Positions 9,479 through 18,615 of a stretch of DNA of 64,000 bases are shown here, in pieces. Positions within the stretch are counted from its first letter, which is position 1; each line of letters opens with the position of its first letter. Made by a program: the position numbers and the translations under genes. Source of the DNA: an uncultured Pelagibacteraceae bacterium (GTDB lineage: Bacteria; Pseudomonadota; Alphaproteobacteria; Pelagibacterales; Pelagibacteraceae); the NCBI GenBank assembly GCA_902611465.1, contig CACLZS010000002.1:62001-126000 (forward strand). The letters are read 5' to 3'. The notes under the pieces are model-generated. The model saw nothing but the letters and a program-made list of their open reading frames with translations. It searched no databases and was not told where the DNA came from.

Positions 9479-10243
9479 ATGAAGACAATGAAAATGTTAG
9501 CATTAGCGGCAGTGCTTTTCGGAGCAACTACAGCAGCTAACGCGGCAACAGCCTTTTTAGCTACAGACGATTTCGTAGGAATTTCGTTTTGGTTAATATC
9601 AATGGGTATGTTAGCAGCTACAGCATTTTTCTTTATGGAACAGGCTAACGTCAGTTCGCAATGGAGAAAATCAGTAAACGTAGCTGGATTAGTAACAGGT
9701 ATAGCATTTATTCACTATATGTATATGAGAGCAGTTTGGATCGAAACAGGTGATACTCCAACTGTTTACAGATACATTGACTGGTTAATTACTGTACCAC
9801 TACAGCTAGTAGAATTTTACTTAATTCTTTCAGCAGTACGAAAAGTTGACACAAATATATTCTGGAGAATCTTAATCGGTTCACTAGTTATGTTAATAGG
9901 TGGATATCTTGGAGAAGCTGGATTCATTAATGCTACACTAGGTTTCATAATCGGTATGGCTGGATGGATTTACATTCTTTATGAAATCTTTTCAGGAGAA
10001 GCAGGAAAAGTTGCTGCTAAATCTGGAAATAAATCTTTAGTAACTGCATTTGGAGCTTTAAGAATGATTGTTACTGTAGGTTGGGCTATTTACCCATTAG
10101 GTTACATTTTTGGTTACCTAACAGGTGGAATAGATGGTAATGCGTTAAACGTTATCTATAACTTAGCAGACTTTGTTAATAAAATCGCATTCGGTTTAAT
10201 TATCTGGTCTTGTGCAGTTTCTAACTCTACAAGAAGAGCTTAG
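9479..10243 (+). CDS. Proteorhodopsin, blue-absorbing type (light-driven proton pump)
   Basis: A 254-residue seven-helix retinal protein of the inner membrane that exports protons in light. It begins with a cleavable-looking signal sequence ending ANA at residue 22. In RYIDWLITVPLQLVEFY the proton acceptor is D101, the proton donor E112 and the tuning residue Q109 (D97, E108 and position 105 in the reference numbering). Glutamine at that site gives blue absorption. The Schiff-base lysine is K235 in DFVNKIAFG, H79 is the counterion partner of D101, and R98 is conserved. I start at 9479, not at the in-frame ATG at 9464, because GAGGGAG at 9467-9473 is the obvious ribosome binding site. A strong terminator follows. 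Retinal synthesis genes are not in this window. Confidence 0.97.
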   Translation: MKTMKMLALAAVLFGATTAANAATAFLATDDFVGISFWLISMGMLAATAFFFMEQANVSSQWRKSVNVAGLVTGIAFIHYMYMRAVWIETGDTPTVYRYIDWLITVPLQLVEFYLILSAVRKVDTNIFWRILIGSLVMLIGGYLGEAGFINATLGFIIGMAGWIYILYEIFSGEAGKVAAKSGNKSLVTAFGALRMIVTVGWAIYPLGYIFGYLTGGIDGNALNVIYNLADFVNKIAFGLIIWSCAVSNSTRRA

Positions 10244-10264
10244 TAACAATTAGTTACGATATAT

Positions 10265-10640
<376 letters not shown>

Positions 10641-10641
<1 letters not shown>

Positions 10642-11654
10642 TGATTAAAACTGATGTTGTAATAGTCGGCGCAGGTCCAACAGGATTATTCTGTGCACAT
10701 CAACTTGGTATTATTGGATTGAAGTGTGAAATAGTTGATAACTTAGACAAAATAGGGGGTCAGTGTATTGAACTTTATCCAGATAAACCAATTTATGATA
10801 TTCCCGCAGTTCCAGAGTGTACTGGAGAAGAGCTTACTAACAATTTAATTAAACAAATAAAACCTTTTAACTTTAATTTTCATTTAAATGACAGAGTTCA
10901 AGAATTAACAAATGAAAATGATAATTGGGTTGTTAAAACAACAAATGGAAAAGAATTTCATACACCAAATGTTGTGATAGCAGGTGGTGTGGGTTCGTTT
11001 GAGCCAAGAAAGTTTCCAACAAAAAGTGCAGAAAAGTTTGATGGAACTTCAGTTTTATATTCAATTAAAGACAAAACAATTTTTAAAGATAAATCAGTAG
11101 CGATATTTGGTGGTGGAGATAGTGCACTGGACTGGGCGATAGAATTATCCAACAGTTCTAAAGTTTCACTAATTCATAGAAGAGATGAATTTAGAGGAGC
11201 TCCAGCAAGTGTTCAAAAAATAAAAGAGCTAAGTAAGAATAGTATTATTAATCTATTTACAAAGTATTCAATCAAAGATGTTAAAGGAAATGGAACTTTA
11301 GAGGAAATTGAGATTAAAAGTGAAGAAGGTGAAAGCAAAACAATTAAAGCTGATTATGTATTGGGCTTCTTTGGTTTAATAATGCAACTTGGCCCTATAG
11401 CTGACTGGGGCCTTAATTTAGATAAAAAAACAATTCCAGTTAATACTGAAAACTTTGAAACCAATAAGAAAGGTATATTTGCAATTGGAGACATCTGTAC
11501 CTATCCAGGAAAACTTAAACTAATACTTTCTGGTTTTCATGAAGGAGCTTTAGCAGCAAGAGGTTGTTTTAAATATGCAAGACCTAACGAAAAATACAGA
11601 TTTGAATTCACAACTGCATCAAATACTATTAAAGATAGATTGGGCATAAAATAG
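10641..11654 (+). CDS. Ferredoxin/flavodoxin-NADP+ reductase, thioredoxin-reductase-like (type 2 FNR)
   Basis: A 337-residue flavoprotein with the FAD-binding GAGPTG at residues 10-15, an NAD(P)-binding GGGDSALDW near 158, and the C-terminal FAD motif FAIGDICTYPGK. It lacks the CxxC disulfide centre of true thioredoxin reductases, which defines the YumC-type ferredoxin-NADP reductases. These often carry the 'thioredoxin reductase' label in automated annotation. The overlap with the upstream ferredoxin (TAATGA) supports an electron-transfer pair. Direction of flow cannot be told from sequence. Confidence 0.9.
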
Positions 11655-12280
11655 TGATAGAACTATTCACTGCCGATACTCCAAATGGCTGGAAAATTAG
11701 TATTATGCTTGAGGAGATAAATCTTGAGTATAAAATAACAAAAGTCAACCTAAGCGAAGGGGAACAACATAAACCGGAATTTAAAAAAATTAGTCCTTTT
11801 AATAAAATTCCAGTAATTACAGATCACGAAAATAATAAATCAGTATTCGAGTCTGGAGCGATACTGATGTATTTGGGTGAAAAAAGTAAAATGTTATATC
11901 CTGTGGAAAGCAGACTAGAGATAAATCAATGGTTAATGGCCCAAATGGGTTTGATTGGTCCTATGATAGGACAACATCATCAGTTTCATTATTACCATCA
12001 AGGAAAAAGTGAATGGGGAGAAGAAAGATATTTCAAGATTACGAGAAAACTTTATGAAGATTTAGAAGCGAGACTTTCTGTGAGTGATTATTTAGCTGGC
12101 AATGAGTATTCAATTGCAGATATCGCAACATGGTCTTGGATAGCAAGACATAAAAGACATGACATAGGATTAGAAAACTTTAAAGGTTTATCAAGATGGT
12201 TTGTTAATATCGCTAAACGACCTGCGGTGATTAAAGGATTAAAAGTATTAAATAAAGATGCTGAAATAGACTACCCTTAA
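11654..12280 (+). CDS. Glutathione S-transferase, YfcG/Nu-class-like
   Basis: A 208-residue two-domain protein whose N-terminus (TADTPNGWKISIMLEE, then SPFNKIPVI and FESGAILMYLGEK) follows the thioredoxin-fold pattern of E. coli YfcG. The 'TPNG' element is the glutathione-disulfide active-site loop of that class, which acts as a disulfide-bond reductase. The GTG start shares one base with the upstream stop codon, making it the last gene of the ferredoxin-reductase operon. The C-terminus overlaps the convergent dksA-like gene by 4 bp. A redox role alongside ferredoxin and FNR is plausible but inferred. Confidence 0.87.
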   Translation: MIELFTADTPNGWKISIMLEEINLEYKITKVNLSEGEQHKPEFKKISPFNKIPVITDHENNKSVFESGAILMYLGEKSKMLYPVESRLEINQWLMAQMGLIGPMIGQHHQFHYYHQGKSEWGEERYFKITRKLYEDLEARLSVSDYLAGNEYSIADIATWSWIARHKRHDIGLENFKGLSRWFVNIAKRPAVIKGLKVLNKDAEIDYP

Positions 12281-12693
12281 ATATCAGCGTAAACTTTTTC
12301 TTCTTTTTCGTGCTCTTCCTGAGCTGCTATGCATAAAGTTGCAACTGGTCTTGCCATTAATCTTTTAAGACCGATAGGTTCAGCTGTTTCCTCACAAAAA
12401 CCATAAGTTCCATCTTGAATTTTTTTTAAAGCTCCATCAATTTTGGAAATCAATTTAATTTGTCTATTGATTGCTCTCATCTCAACGTTTTTTTCTGTAT
12501 ATGAGCTTGCTTGATCAACAATATCTGCAGATGCACTATTATCATCCATTGAAGCATTAAATATTGCTTCATTGTTTGTTCTTTTGAGATCTTTTTTCCA
12601 TTCTGTTAACTTTTGTTTAAAAAAAGCAAGATGTTTAGCGCACATATACTTTTCTGTTTCTTTTGGGATATATTTTTTAGAGATTTTTACCAT
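12277..12693 (-). CDS. dksA: DksA/TraR-family RNA polymerase-binding regulator
   Basis: A 138-residue secondary-channel regulator of RNA polymerase that works with ppGpp to reset rRNA and amino-acid gene transcription. The coiled-coil tip motif D-x2-D-x-A is at D57, D60 and A62. The zinc-finger region is degenerate: C100-x2-T103 and C121-x2-A124, so two of four zinc ligands are missing. Many alphaproteobacterial DksA proteins share the 'CEET' form. I prefer the ATG at 12693 (MVKISKKYIP), which aligns with family starts. An upstream in-frame ATG at 12729 would add 12 residues. It is divergent from the glycosyltransferase operon. Confidence 0.85.
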   Translation of the reverse strand: MVKISKKYIPKETEKYMCAKHLAFFKQKLTEWKKDLKRTNNEAIFNASMDDNSASADIVDQASSYTEKNVEMRAINRQIKLISKIDGALKKIQDGTYGFCEETAEPIGLKRLMARPVATLCIAAQEEHEKEEKVYADI

Positions 12694-12772
12694 GCTCAAA
12701 TTTATGAATTTCGAGAATATATTCATCATTTAATCAGTGTCAAGAATGCATTAATTGTATAAATTAATAAAA

Positions 12773-14065
12773 ATGGCCATTTATAAAAATATTAATAGTT
12801 TATTTTATATTTTTGTTACAACACATTTATTAATTTGGACATTGGTTCCAAGTTTAACAAATCACAATTTACCACTTGATACTATCGAGGCATTAGCATG
12901 GGGTAGTAATCTAGACTGGGGATTTAATAAGCATCCGCCAATGAGTGCATTTTTACCTGAAATATTCTATCAAATTTTTGGACCTCAAGACTGGGCTTAT
13001 TATTTTTTAAGTCAAATCTGTATCATAGTCTCATTTCTTGTCGTTTTTAAGTTAGCTGAAGATTTTTTTGATAACAAAATTTATTGTTTGCTATCGGTTT
13101 TGTTATTAGAGGGAATTTATTTCTATAACTTCACTACACCTGAATTTAATGTAAATGTTTGCTTAATACCCTTTTGGTCTCTTTCAGTTTTTTACTTATG
13201 GAGGGGAATTAAGAATAATAAAATATTAGATTGGTTACTGCTCGGTCTATTTGCTGGACTTGGGTTTCTATCTAAATATTTATTTGTCTATTTAGGTTTA
13301 GCAATAGATGTACTCTTAATTTACATGATTTATACTAAAAGACTAAATTTAAAGTGTTTAGTTTCTTTCGTTCCTTTTATTATAATTTTATTACCACACA
13401 TTATTTGGTTATCTGAGAATGATTATATAACCATTACTTATGGACTTCTCAGAACTGGATCAGAAGAAGCAAGTATTTTTAATCATATAAAGCATCCTCT
13501 GATATTTATAGGAAAGCAAATTGGTATATTATTGCCGTTTTTACTAATGATTTTTGTTTTAGTTAAAAAATTTAAATTAAATATTAATTTAAACGACGAA
13601 AAGCTTTTGTTTTTATTATCAATTAATTTAATTCCAATTTTTTTTATTTTTCTTACATCATTTACTATGGGTGTAAAAATTAGAACTATGTGGATGACGC
13701 CATTTTATATAAGCTTTGGCTTGTTATTTGTTTATGTTTTGAAATTACAAATTAATTTTGAAAAAATGAGAGCTTTTACCTCCGTCTTTTTAGCATTATT
13801 CTTATTATCTCCAATTTTGTATTCTTATATTTCAATTACTCAAACTGATAAAAGAACTGGTTTTGGTGGAAAAAAGTTAGCTCAACAGGCCAAACTTTTT
13901 TATGAAACTAAGGCCAAGGATCTTGGAAAAATGGAATATATTAAGGGCAATGAATGGATTGCAGGAAATATATCTTACCATCTTCCAGAAAGACCAAAAT
14001 GGATTTATAGTTCAAATGAAGTCCAATTGTGCAACAAAGATATGAAATGCTTAACATATAAATGA
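12773..14065 (+). CDS. GT39-family (ArnT/PMT-like) membrane glycosyltransferase
   Basis: About 430 residues with roughly ten hydrophobic helices. The first periplasmic loop reads LPLDTIEALAWG then GFNKHPPM, the acidic and K/H-P-P pattern of bacterial GT39-like enzymes, which move sugars from polyprenyl-phosphate carriers onto lipids or proteins on the periplasmic side. The start MAIYKNINS at 12773 is favoured over a TTG at 12755. Its stop overlaps the next small ORF (ATGA), and a GT2 enzyme that could make the polyprenyl-phosphate sugar donor lies just downstream. It heads an operon that runs to at least 19.6 kb. Confidence 0.82.
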   Translation: MAIYKNINSLFYIFVTTHLLIWTLVPSLTNHNLPLDTIEALAWGSNLDWGFNKHPPMSAFLPEIFYQIFGPQDWAYYFLSQICIIVSFLVVFKLAEDFFDNKIYCLLSVLLLEGIYFYNFTTPEFNVNVCLIPFWSLSVFYLWRGIKNNKILDWLLLGLFAGLGFLSKYLFVYLGLAIDVLLIYMIYTKRLNLKCLVSFVPFIIILLPHIIWLSENDYITITYGLLRTGSEEASIFNHIKHPLIFIGKQIGILLPFLLMIFVLVKKFKLNINLNDEKLLFLLSINLIPIFFIFLTSFTMGVKIRTMWMTPFYISFGLLFVYVLKLQINFEKMRAFTSVFLALFLLSPILYSYISITQTDKRTGFGGKKLAQQAKLFYETKAKDLGKMEYIKGNEWIAGNISYHLPERPKWIYSSNEVQLCNKDMKCLTYK

Positions 14066-14187
14066 AATTTCAATTAAACCAAAAAAACAAGAGACTTTTA
14101 TTCATTATTGGAATTGTTGTTTTAATTGAACTCTCCGGATATGGCTTTTTTGCTTCTCTATTTAGACTGATAGGCTCAGTAAGTTAA
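14062..14187 (+). CDS. Small 41-residue single-span membrane protein, unrecognised
   Basis: An ATG overlapping the GT39 stop (ATGA) opens a 41-codon frame that ends in TAATG, sharing a base with the GT2 start. It encodes a basic N-terminus (MKFQLNQKNKR) followed by one long hydrophobic segment from about residue 12 to 37. The exact fit between two coupled genes argues for real translation: without it there would be a 121-bp untranslated gap inside a tightly overlapping operon. It may be a small subunit of the glycosyltransferase pair. I do not recognise a family. Confidence 0.65.
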   Translation: MKFQLNQKNKRLLFIIGIVVLIELSGYGFFASLFRLIGSVS

Positions 14188-15056
14188 TGAAAATAGCAAT
14201 TCTAATTCCAGTCTTTAATGACTTTAAATCTGCATCAAAATTAATTGAAGAAATTGATATTAATATTTCTGAGCTGAAAGCAGCATTTTCAGTAATAGTA
14301 GTAAACGATGCTTCTACTGAGGAAAAAATTTTAGAAACTAAAAATTTAAATAATATTAAATCACTAAAATTAATAAATATGAGAAATAATAAAGGACATA
14401 CACGTTGTATTGCAGCAGGGCTCAAACATATTTCAGAAAATGAAGATTTTGATTATATAATTCCAATGGATGGTGATGGAGAAGACAGACCAGAAGAGAT
14501 TAGAAACTTTGTACAAAAGATTATAGATAATCCTAATAATACCATTGTTGGAGAAAGAGTAAAAAGATCAGAAGGTTTTATTTTTAAAATCTGTTATTTT
14601 TTTCACAAAATAATTACTTATACATTTACAGGAAAATTTATAAAATTTGGAAATTTCACTTGCCTTACAAAACAAACTGTTAAAAAATTAATGGAAGAGA
14701 AAGCAACTTGGAGTAGTTTTTCTGGTTCTTTGGCAAAAACTGAAAATAATTTAATTAAATCTCCATCAATAAGAGGCTCAAGATACTTTGGCCCTTCAAA
14801 GATGAGCTTTTTAAATTTGATAAAGCATTCTTTAGCAATTATTGCTGTATTTAAAACTGGGGTAATCTTTAGATCGATAGCATTTTATGCAATATATTTA
14901 ATAATAATGGCAGAGTATATAAGCGTAATTACAGCAATCCCTTTAGCTTTAATCATTATTTTTGGTCTAGTTATCTTAAAAATTTCAGGGAGAGAAAATT
15001 TGAATGAGTTTAATAATTCTTTAACAAACATTTCAGACATTGACATTTTGAAATAA
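14187..15056 (+). CDS. GT2-family glycosyltransferase (polyprenyl-phosphate sugar synthase-like)
   Basis: A 289-residue GT-A enzyme with IPVFNDF at residues 7-13, VVNDAST near 40 and the metal-binding PMDGDGEDRPEEI in the 90s region, as in dolichol-phosphate-mannose synthase-like proteins. Two hydrophobic segments near the C-terminus (about 225-265) fit membrane attachment. It probably loads a sugar onto undecaprenyl phosphate for the GT39 enzyme two genes upstream. Start ATG shares a base with the stop of the 41-residue ORF. The sugar and acceptor are unknown. Confidence 0.85.
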   Translation: MKIAILIPVFNDFKSASKLIEEIDINISELKAAFSVIVVNDASTEEKILETKNLNNIKSLKLINMRNNKGHTRCIAAGLKHISENEDFDYIIPMDGDGEDRPEEIRNFVQKIIDNPNNTIVGERVKRSEGFIFKICYFFHKIITYTFTGKFIKFGNFTCLTKQTVKKLMEEKATWSSFSGSLAKTENNLIKSPSIRGSRYFGPSKMSFLNLIKHSLAIIAVFKTGVIFRSIAFYAIYLIIMAEYISVITAIPLALIIIFGLVILKISGRENLNEFNNSLTNISDIDILK

Positions 15057-15074
15057 TATATTTTAAAATAATTG

Positions 15075-16502
15075 ATGAAAAATTTTTATCGTAAAGTGGC
15101 ATTTGGCCTTGGACCAGACGATAAGGCACCTTCTGACCCATTACAATGGGCTACAAATCAATTAAATGAAATTCCTGAGTATTCCTGGAAAGGAAAAATC
15201 TTACCAGAGAAAGAGCTTAGAGGTTATTACAGAGAATGGGTTTATGGAGATAGAAAAGTTTTAAGAAAAAAATTTAAAAATGATAAAGATGGCTACAAAA
15301 GAGAAAAAAATAAGTTAAGGCATGCAACTGGACAAAAATTTTGGTGGAACCTTGAACTTTGTATTAGACATTCAGAGGCTATAAAAAGTGAAACACCAGT
15401 TTTAGCAAAACTTTGGTACTTTTGGGGAAATCATTTCGCAATTAGTGAAAAAGATTTTTTAGCACAATATACAACTGGAGCATATCAGCGAGAAATTATT
15501 AGAGCTAACATGAATCAAAATTTTGAAAAAATGGCTCAAGAGGCAACTAAAGGTTGGTCTATGATACATCATCTGGATAACGAACAAAATATTGGTCCAA
15601 AAAGTCAAAATGCAATTTGGGCTAAAAAGGAAGGAAAAAAAAGAGGTGTAAATGAAAATCATGCAAGAGAACTTTTAGAACTGCACACTGTTTCAGCAAA
15701 TTGTGGTTACTCTCAAGAAGATGTAATTCAAATGGCATATATTATGTCAGGTTGGAGACCCGAATGGGGAAAAAAAAGATTAGAAACTGGAGATGTCCAT
15801 TTTGATCCGAAGGCCCATCAACCTGGTTCAAAAATAGTTTTAGGTAAAAAATATAAAAGTGGAAGAAAAGGTTTATCAAATGCAATTACAGATTTAGTTA
15901 ATCATTCATCGTGTAGAGAATTTATAGCCATGAAACTTTGTAGATATTTAATTACTGATAATCCTACGAAAGAAATGATGGAACCAATTATAAAAGCTTG
16001 GGAAAAATCAGATGGTTTTTTACCAGAGGTTCATAAGGCAGCAATTGAAGTTGCTTTCAATTATTCTGATAAACATAACAAATTTCAAAATCCAGAGAAT
16101 TGGCTTCTACAAATGAGTAAAATGTCTGATGTAGATTTAATTCCAACACCTACGTTGATGGATTTATACTCTTTAGGCCAAAAACCAACAAATGGTCAAA
16201 GATCATCAGAACGCTTGCTAAGAGAATTAGGTCATCATCCGTATTTAGCAAAACAACCTAATGGATGGTCAGATATATCTGACGATTGGATGTCCCCTGA
16301 ATTGTTAATTAGAAGGCTAGTTTACGCAAAAGAAGCTTACTATAGAAAATCAAGTAAGTCGCAGACACCTGAATTTTATGAAGAAATGATTCAAAAAAAT
16401 TATGATAATCCAAATGAAATTCTTCAGATATTAAATCAGCACAAAGAACTTGTTCATAAACATGTAATATTATTTAATTTACCGGAGACACTTAAATCAT
16501 GA
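15075..16502 (+). CDS. DUF1800-family protein
   Basis: A 475-residue protein with the DUF1800 hallmarks: RKVAFGLGPDD at the start, 'LWYFWGNHFAIS', YQREIIRANMNQNFEKM, MIHHLDNEQN, and NENHARELLELHT, followed by SGWRPEWG. No signal peptide is visible, unlike many relatives. The biochemical role of DUF1800 is not established. It is almost always encoded next to a Tat-exported DUF1501 protein, as here, where the genes overlap by 4 bp (ATGA). I chose the ATG at 15075 over the adjacent TTG. Confidence 0.88.
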   Translation: MKNFYRKVAFGLGPDDKAPSDPLQWATNQLNEIPEYSWKGKILPEKELRGYYREWVYGDRKVLRKKFKNDKDGYKREKNKLRHATGQKFWWNLELCIRHSEAIKSETPVLAKLWYFWGNHFAISEKDFLAQYTTGAYQREIIRANMNQNFEKMAQEATKGWSMIHHLDNEQNIGPKSQNAIWAKKEGKKRGVNENHARELLELHTVSANCGYSQEDVIQMAYIMSGWRPEWGKKRLETGDVHFDPKAHQPGSKIVLGKKYKSGRKGLSNAITDLVNHSSCREFIAMKLCRYLITDNPTKEMMEPIIKAWEKSDGFLPEVHKAAIEVAFNYSDKHNKFQNPENWLLQMSKMSDVDLIPTPTLMDLYSLGQKPTNGQRSSERLLRELGHHPYLAKQPNGWSDISDDWMSPELLIRRLVYAKEAYYRKSSKSQTPEFYEEMIQKNYDNPNEILQILNQHKELVHKHVILFNLPETLKS

Positions 16503-17656
16503 AAATATCAAGAAGAAATTTTTTAAAAGGTTCAGCAACTACATTATTTTTAGCTGGTTTTAATTTTCCTGTTTTAGCAAGTACTGATAAGAAAAAAAAT
16601 CTTGTTATTATAATGTTAAGAGGTGGAATGGATGGTTTATGTGCCGTTCCAATAATAGGTGATAAGAATTTTGAAAAAAGAAGAAAAGATTTAATTTTAG
16701 ATAAAACAATTAAATTAAATTCTGACTTTGCACTTCATTCCAAACTAAAAAATTTTCATAATTTATGGCAAAATAATCTAGGAGCGATCGTGCATGCAAC
16801 GAATATCCCGTATACAAAAAGATCTCATTTTGATGGTCAAAATCTTATGGAAACAGGTGGTCATATTCCTTATGCAATTAAAACTGGTTGGCTAGGAAGA
16901 GGAATGAAATTAGCTGAACTAAAAGGGGATGGTCTTGCATTGGCATTACCAATGCCATTACTTCTTAGAGGAATTCCTAGTAATGATAATTTTTATCCTT
17001 CAAAAAAAAGACTTCCAAGAACAGAACTTTTGCAACTTCTAAAATCAATTTATGCAGATAAATCTGAACATGATTTAGCTAACATGATGGAAATAATTGC
17101 TAACAGATCTATGATGAATAATGGAGGTACCTCTATGTCTAGAAAGAATTCATCTTTAGCATTGAAAGCAGGTCTAGAACTTAAAAAAATAAATGGTCCT
17201 AGGGTTGCTGTTTTTGAAGTTGATGGTTTCGATACACATGCTGCACAAGGAGGAGTCAATGGTTCTCACTCAGATAGCTTAATTGAAATGGACTCAATTT
17301 TTAAAAGTTTAGAAAAAGGTCTAGGTTTAGAAATAGAAAATACTTTAGTCTTAACTTTAACTGAATTTGGAAGAACTATTGAGCAAAATGGTGGGCGTGG
17401 AACAGAACATGGTTATGGTTCAGCAATATTTATGGCAGGTGGTCTACTAAAACAATCTCAAGTTTATTCTGATTGGCCTGGATTAAAGAAAAAAGAATTA
17501 TTTGAAGGAAGGGATTTAAATTCAACAATTGATGCTAGATCTGTTTATGCATCAGCCATGTCTACTGTTTTTGATATTGATTTTAAAAGAATTCAGAAAG
17601 AAGTTTTCTGGGGAGATGAACTTCAAAACTTATCAGATAAATTATTTAAAGCATGA
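16499..17656 (+). CDS. DUF1501-family Tat-exported protein
   Basis: 385 residues starting with a twin-arginine signal (SRRNFLKG at 4-11, hydrophobic stretch to about 28), so it is exported folded and probably carries metal. Family motifs are LRGGMDGL, NLMETGG, GFDTHAAQGG and LTEFGRTIEQNGGRGTEHGYG. From general knowledge the domain belongs to the alkaline-phosphatase/sulfatase-like fold. The conserved D/H and E/H clusters would be its metal sites. Its pairing with DUF1800 and two lyase-like secreted proteins suggests a role in handling an extracellular or envelope polymer, which is inference. Confidence 0.9.
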   Translation: MKISRRNFLKGSATTLFLAGFNFPVLASTDKKKNLVIIMLRGGMDGLCAVPIIGDKNFEKRRKDLILDKTIKLNSDFALHSKLKNFHNLWQNNLGAIVHATNIPYTKRSHFDGQNLMETGGHIPYAIKTGWLGRGMKLAELKGDGLALALPMPLLLRGIPSNDNFYPSKKRLPRTELLQLLKSIYADKSEHDLANMMEIIANRSMMNNGGTSMSRKNSSLALKAGLELKKINGPRVAVFEVDGFDTHAAQGGVNGSHSDSLIEMDSIFKSLEKGLGLEIENTLVLTLTEFGRTIEQNGGRGTEHGYGSAIFMAGGLLKQSQVYSDWPGLKKKELFEGRDLNSTIDARSVYASAMSTVFDIDFKRIQKEVFWGDELQNLSDKLFKA

Positions 17657-18615
17657 CAAAAAAACTCTTTTTAATTTTATTATCTCTTGTTTTAATCTCA
17701 ACATATTCCCACGCTTCTGAAAATCCATACAAATTTTTAAAAAAAGAGATTTTGATTGGTAAAGCTAAGAAAGAACTGACTAATGATAGTAGGTCAATAC
17801 CAAAGAAGAAAGCTTTGGCTATTTATGAAGATGAAGACGGTAAAGCAATAAAAATCACACTGGATACTAAATTTAAAGGAAACAAAAAAGATTGGGAAAG
17901 AACAGGTGAAAGGAATCAAAGATGGGAAATGGCAAACAAAAAAAGACCAAGAAAATTTAAAAAGCCAGTATATGTAAAATATACATTTAAGTTAAATGAG
18001 TTTCCAACTCATCCTGCGGTTGGAGGTAGTTTTCTTCAAGTTATTGCTAACAAAGGAGAGTCTAGAATTTTACCTTGGATGAAATTACAATTTAGAGGTA
18101 GTCAAGTTTTACATCAAATAAACTTCACAAAAGAAGTTTTTTATTTAAAAGGAGATCCAGAAAATTCTAATTTTGATAAAGTTCAATATTTATTTCCTTT
18201 AGGACTTGTTGATGATTTTAAAAATTATAGAACATTAAGTTTAAAAATTTTAGCTTCAAAAGAGAATAATGGAGAATTGATAGGTTGGCTTGATAATAAA
18301 AAAGTTTTTGAGATTTATGGCCCTAATTTTACAATAGGCAATGGTCACACATTCAAATGGGGTTTCTATAGATGGCTTAAAGATGCATTTTTAAATGAAA
18401 CTCCTACACAATCTTTAACAGTAAAAGAATTTGGTTATAGTGATAAATGTGAGGAAATTTTAGATAAAGAAAAATGTTCCTACCTATCAGAAAGCAAAGA
18501 GTCTGTTTCCTATGTAAGATACAGAAAAAGTAGTTATAGGATGCCTACATATGGAAAAAAAATTACTAAATCAATCAAATGGACAAAACCACTACCTGTT
18601 ATCAAAATTAATTAA
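17653..18615 (+). CDS. Secreted polysaccharide-lyase-like jelly-roll protein (heparin-lyase-I-like)
   Basis: 320 residues with a signal peptide ending near ASA/HAS at about residue 22. The body has the pattern of concanavalin-A-like polysaccharide lyases: ERTGERNQRWEM near residue 75-86 (the basic/acidic 'R-x-E' strand), a Q-rich strand FLQVIANKG, 'GELIGWLDNKKVFEIYGPNF' split by a turn, and KWGFYRW, the Y-R active-face strand seen in such enzymes. It overlaps the DUF1501 gene by 4 bp. Catalytic activity is not shown, and a carbohydrate-binding role is possible. It is a distant relative of the next gene. Confidence 0.55.
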   Translation: MTKKLFLILLSLVLISTYSHASENPYKFLKKEILIGKAKKELTNDSRSIPKKKALAIYEDEDGKAIKITLDTKFKGNKKDWERTGERNQRWEMANKKRPRKFKKPVYVKYTFKLNEFPTHPAVGGSFLQVIANKGESRILPWMKLQFRGSQVLHQINFTKEVFYLKGDPENSNFDKVQYLFPLGLVDDFKNYRTLSLKILASKENNGELIGWLDNKKVFEIYGPNFTIGNGHTFKWGFYRWLKDAFLNETPTQSLTVKEFGYSDKCEEILDKEKCSYLSESKESVSYVRYRKSSYRMPTYGKKITKSIKWTKPLPVIKIN

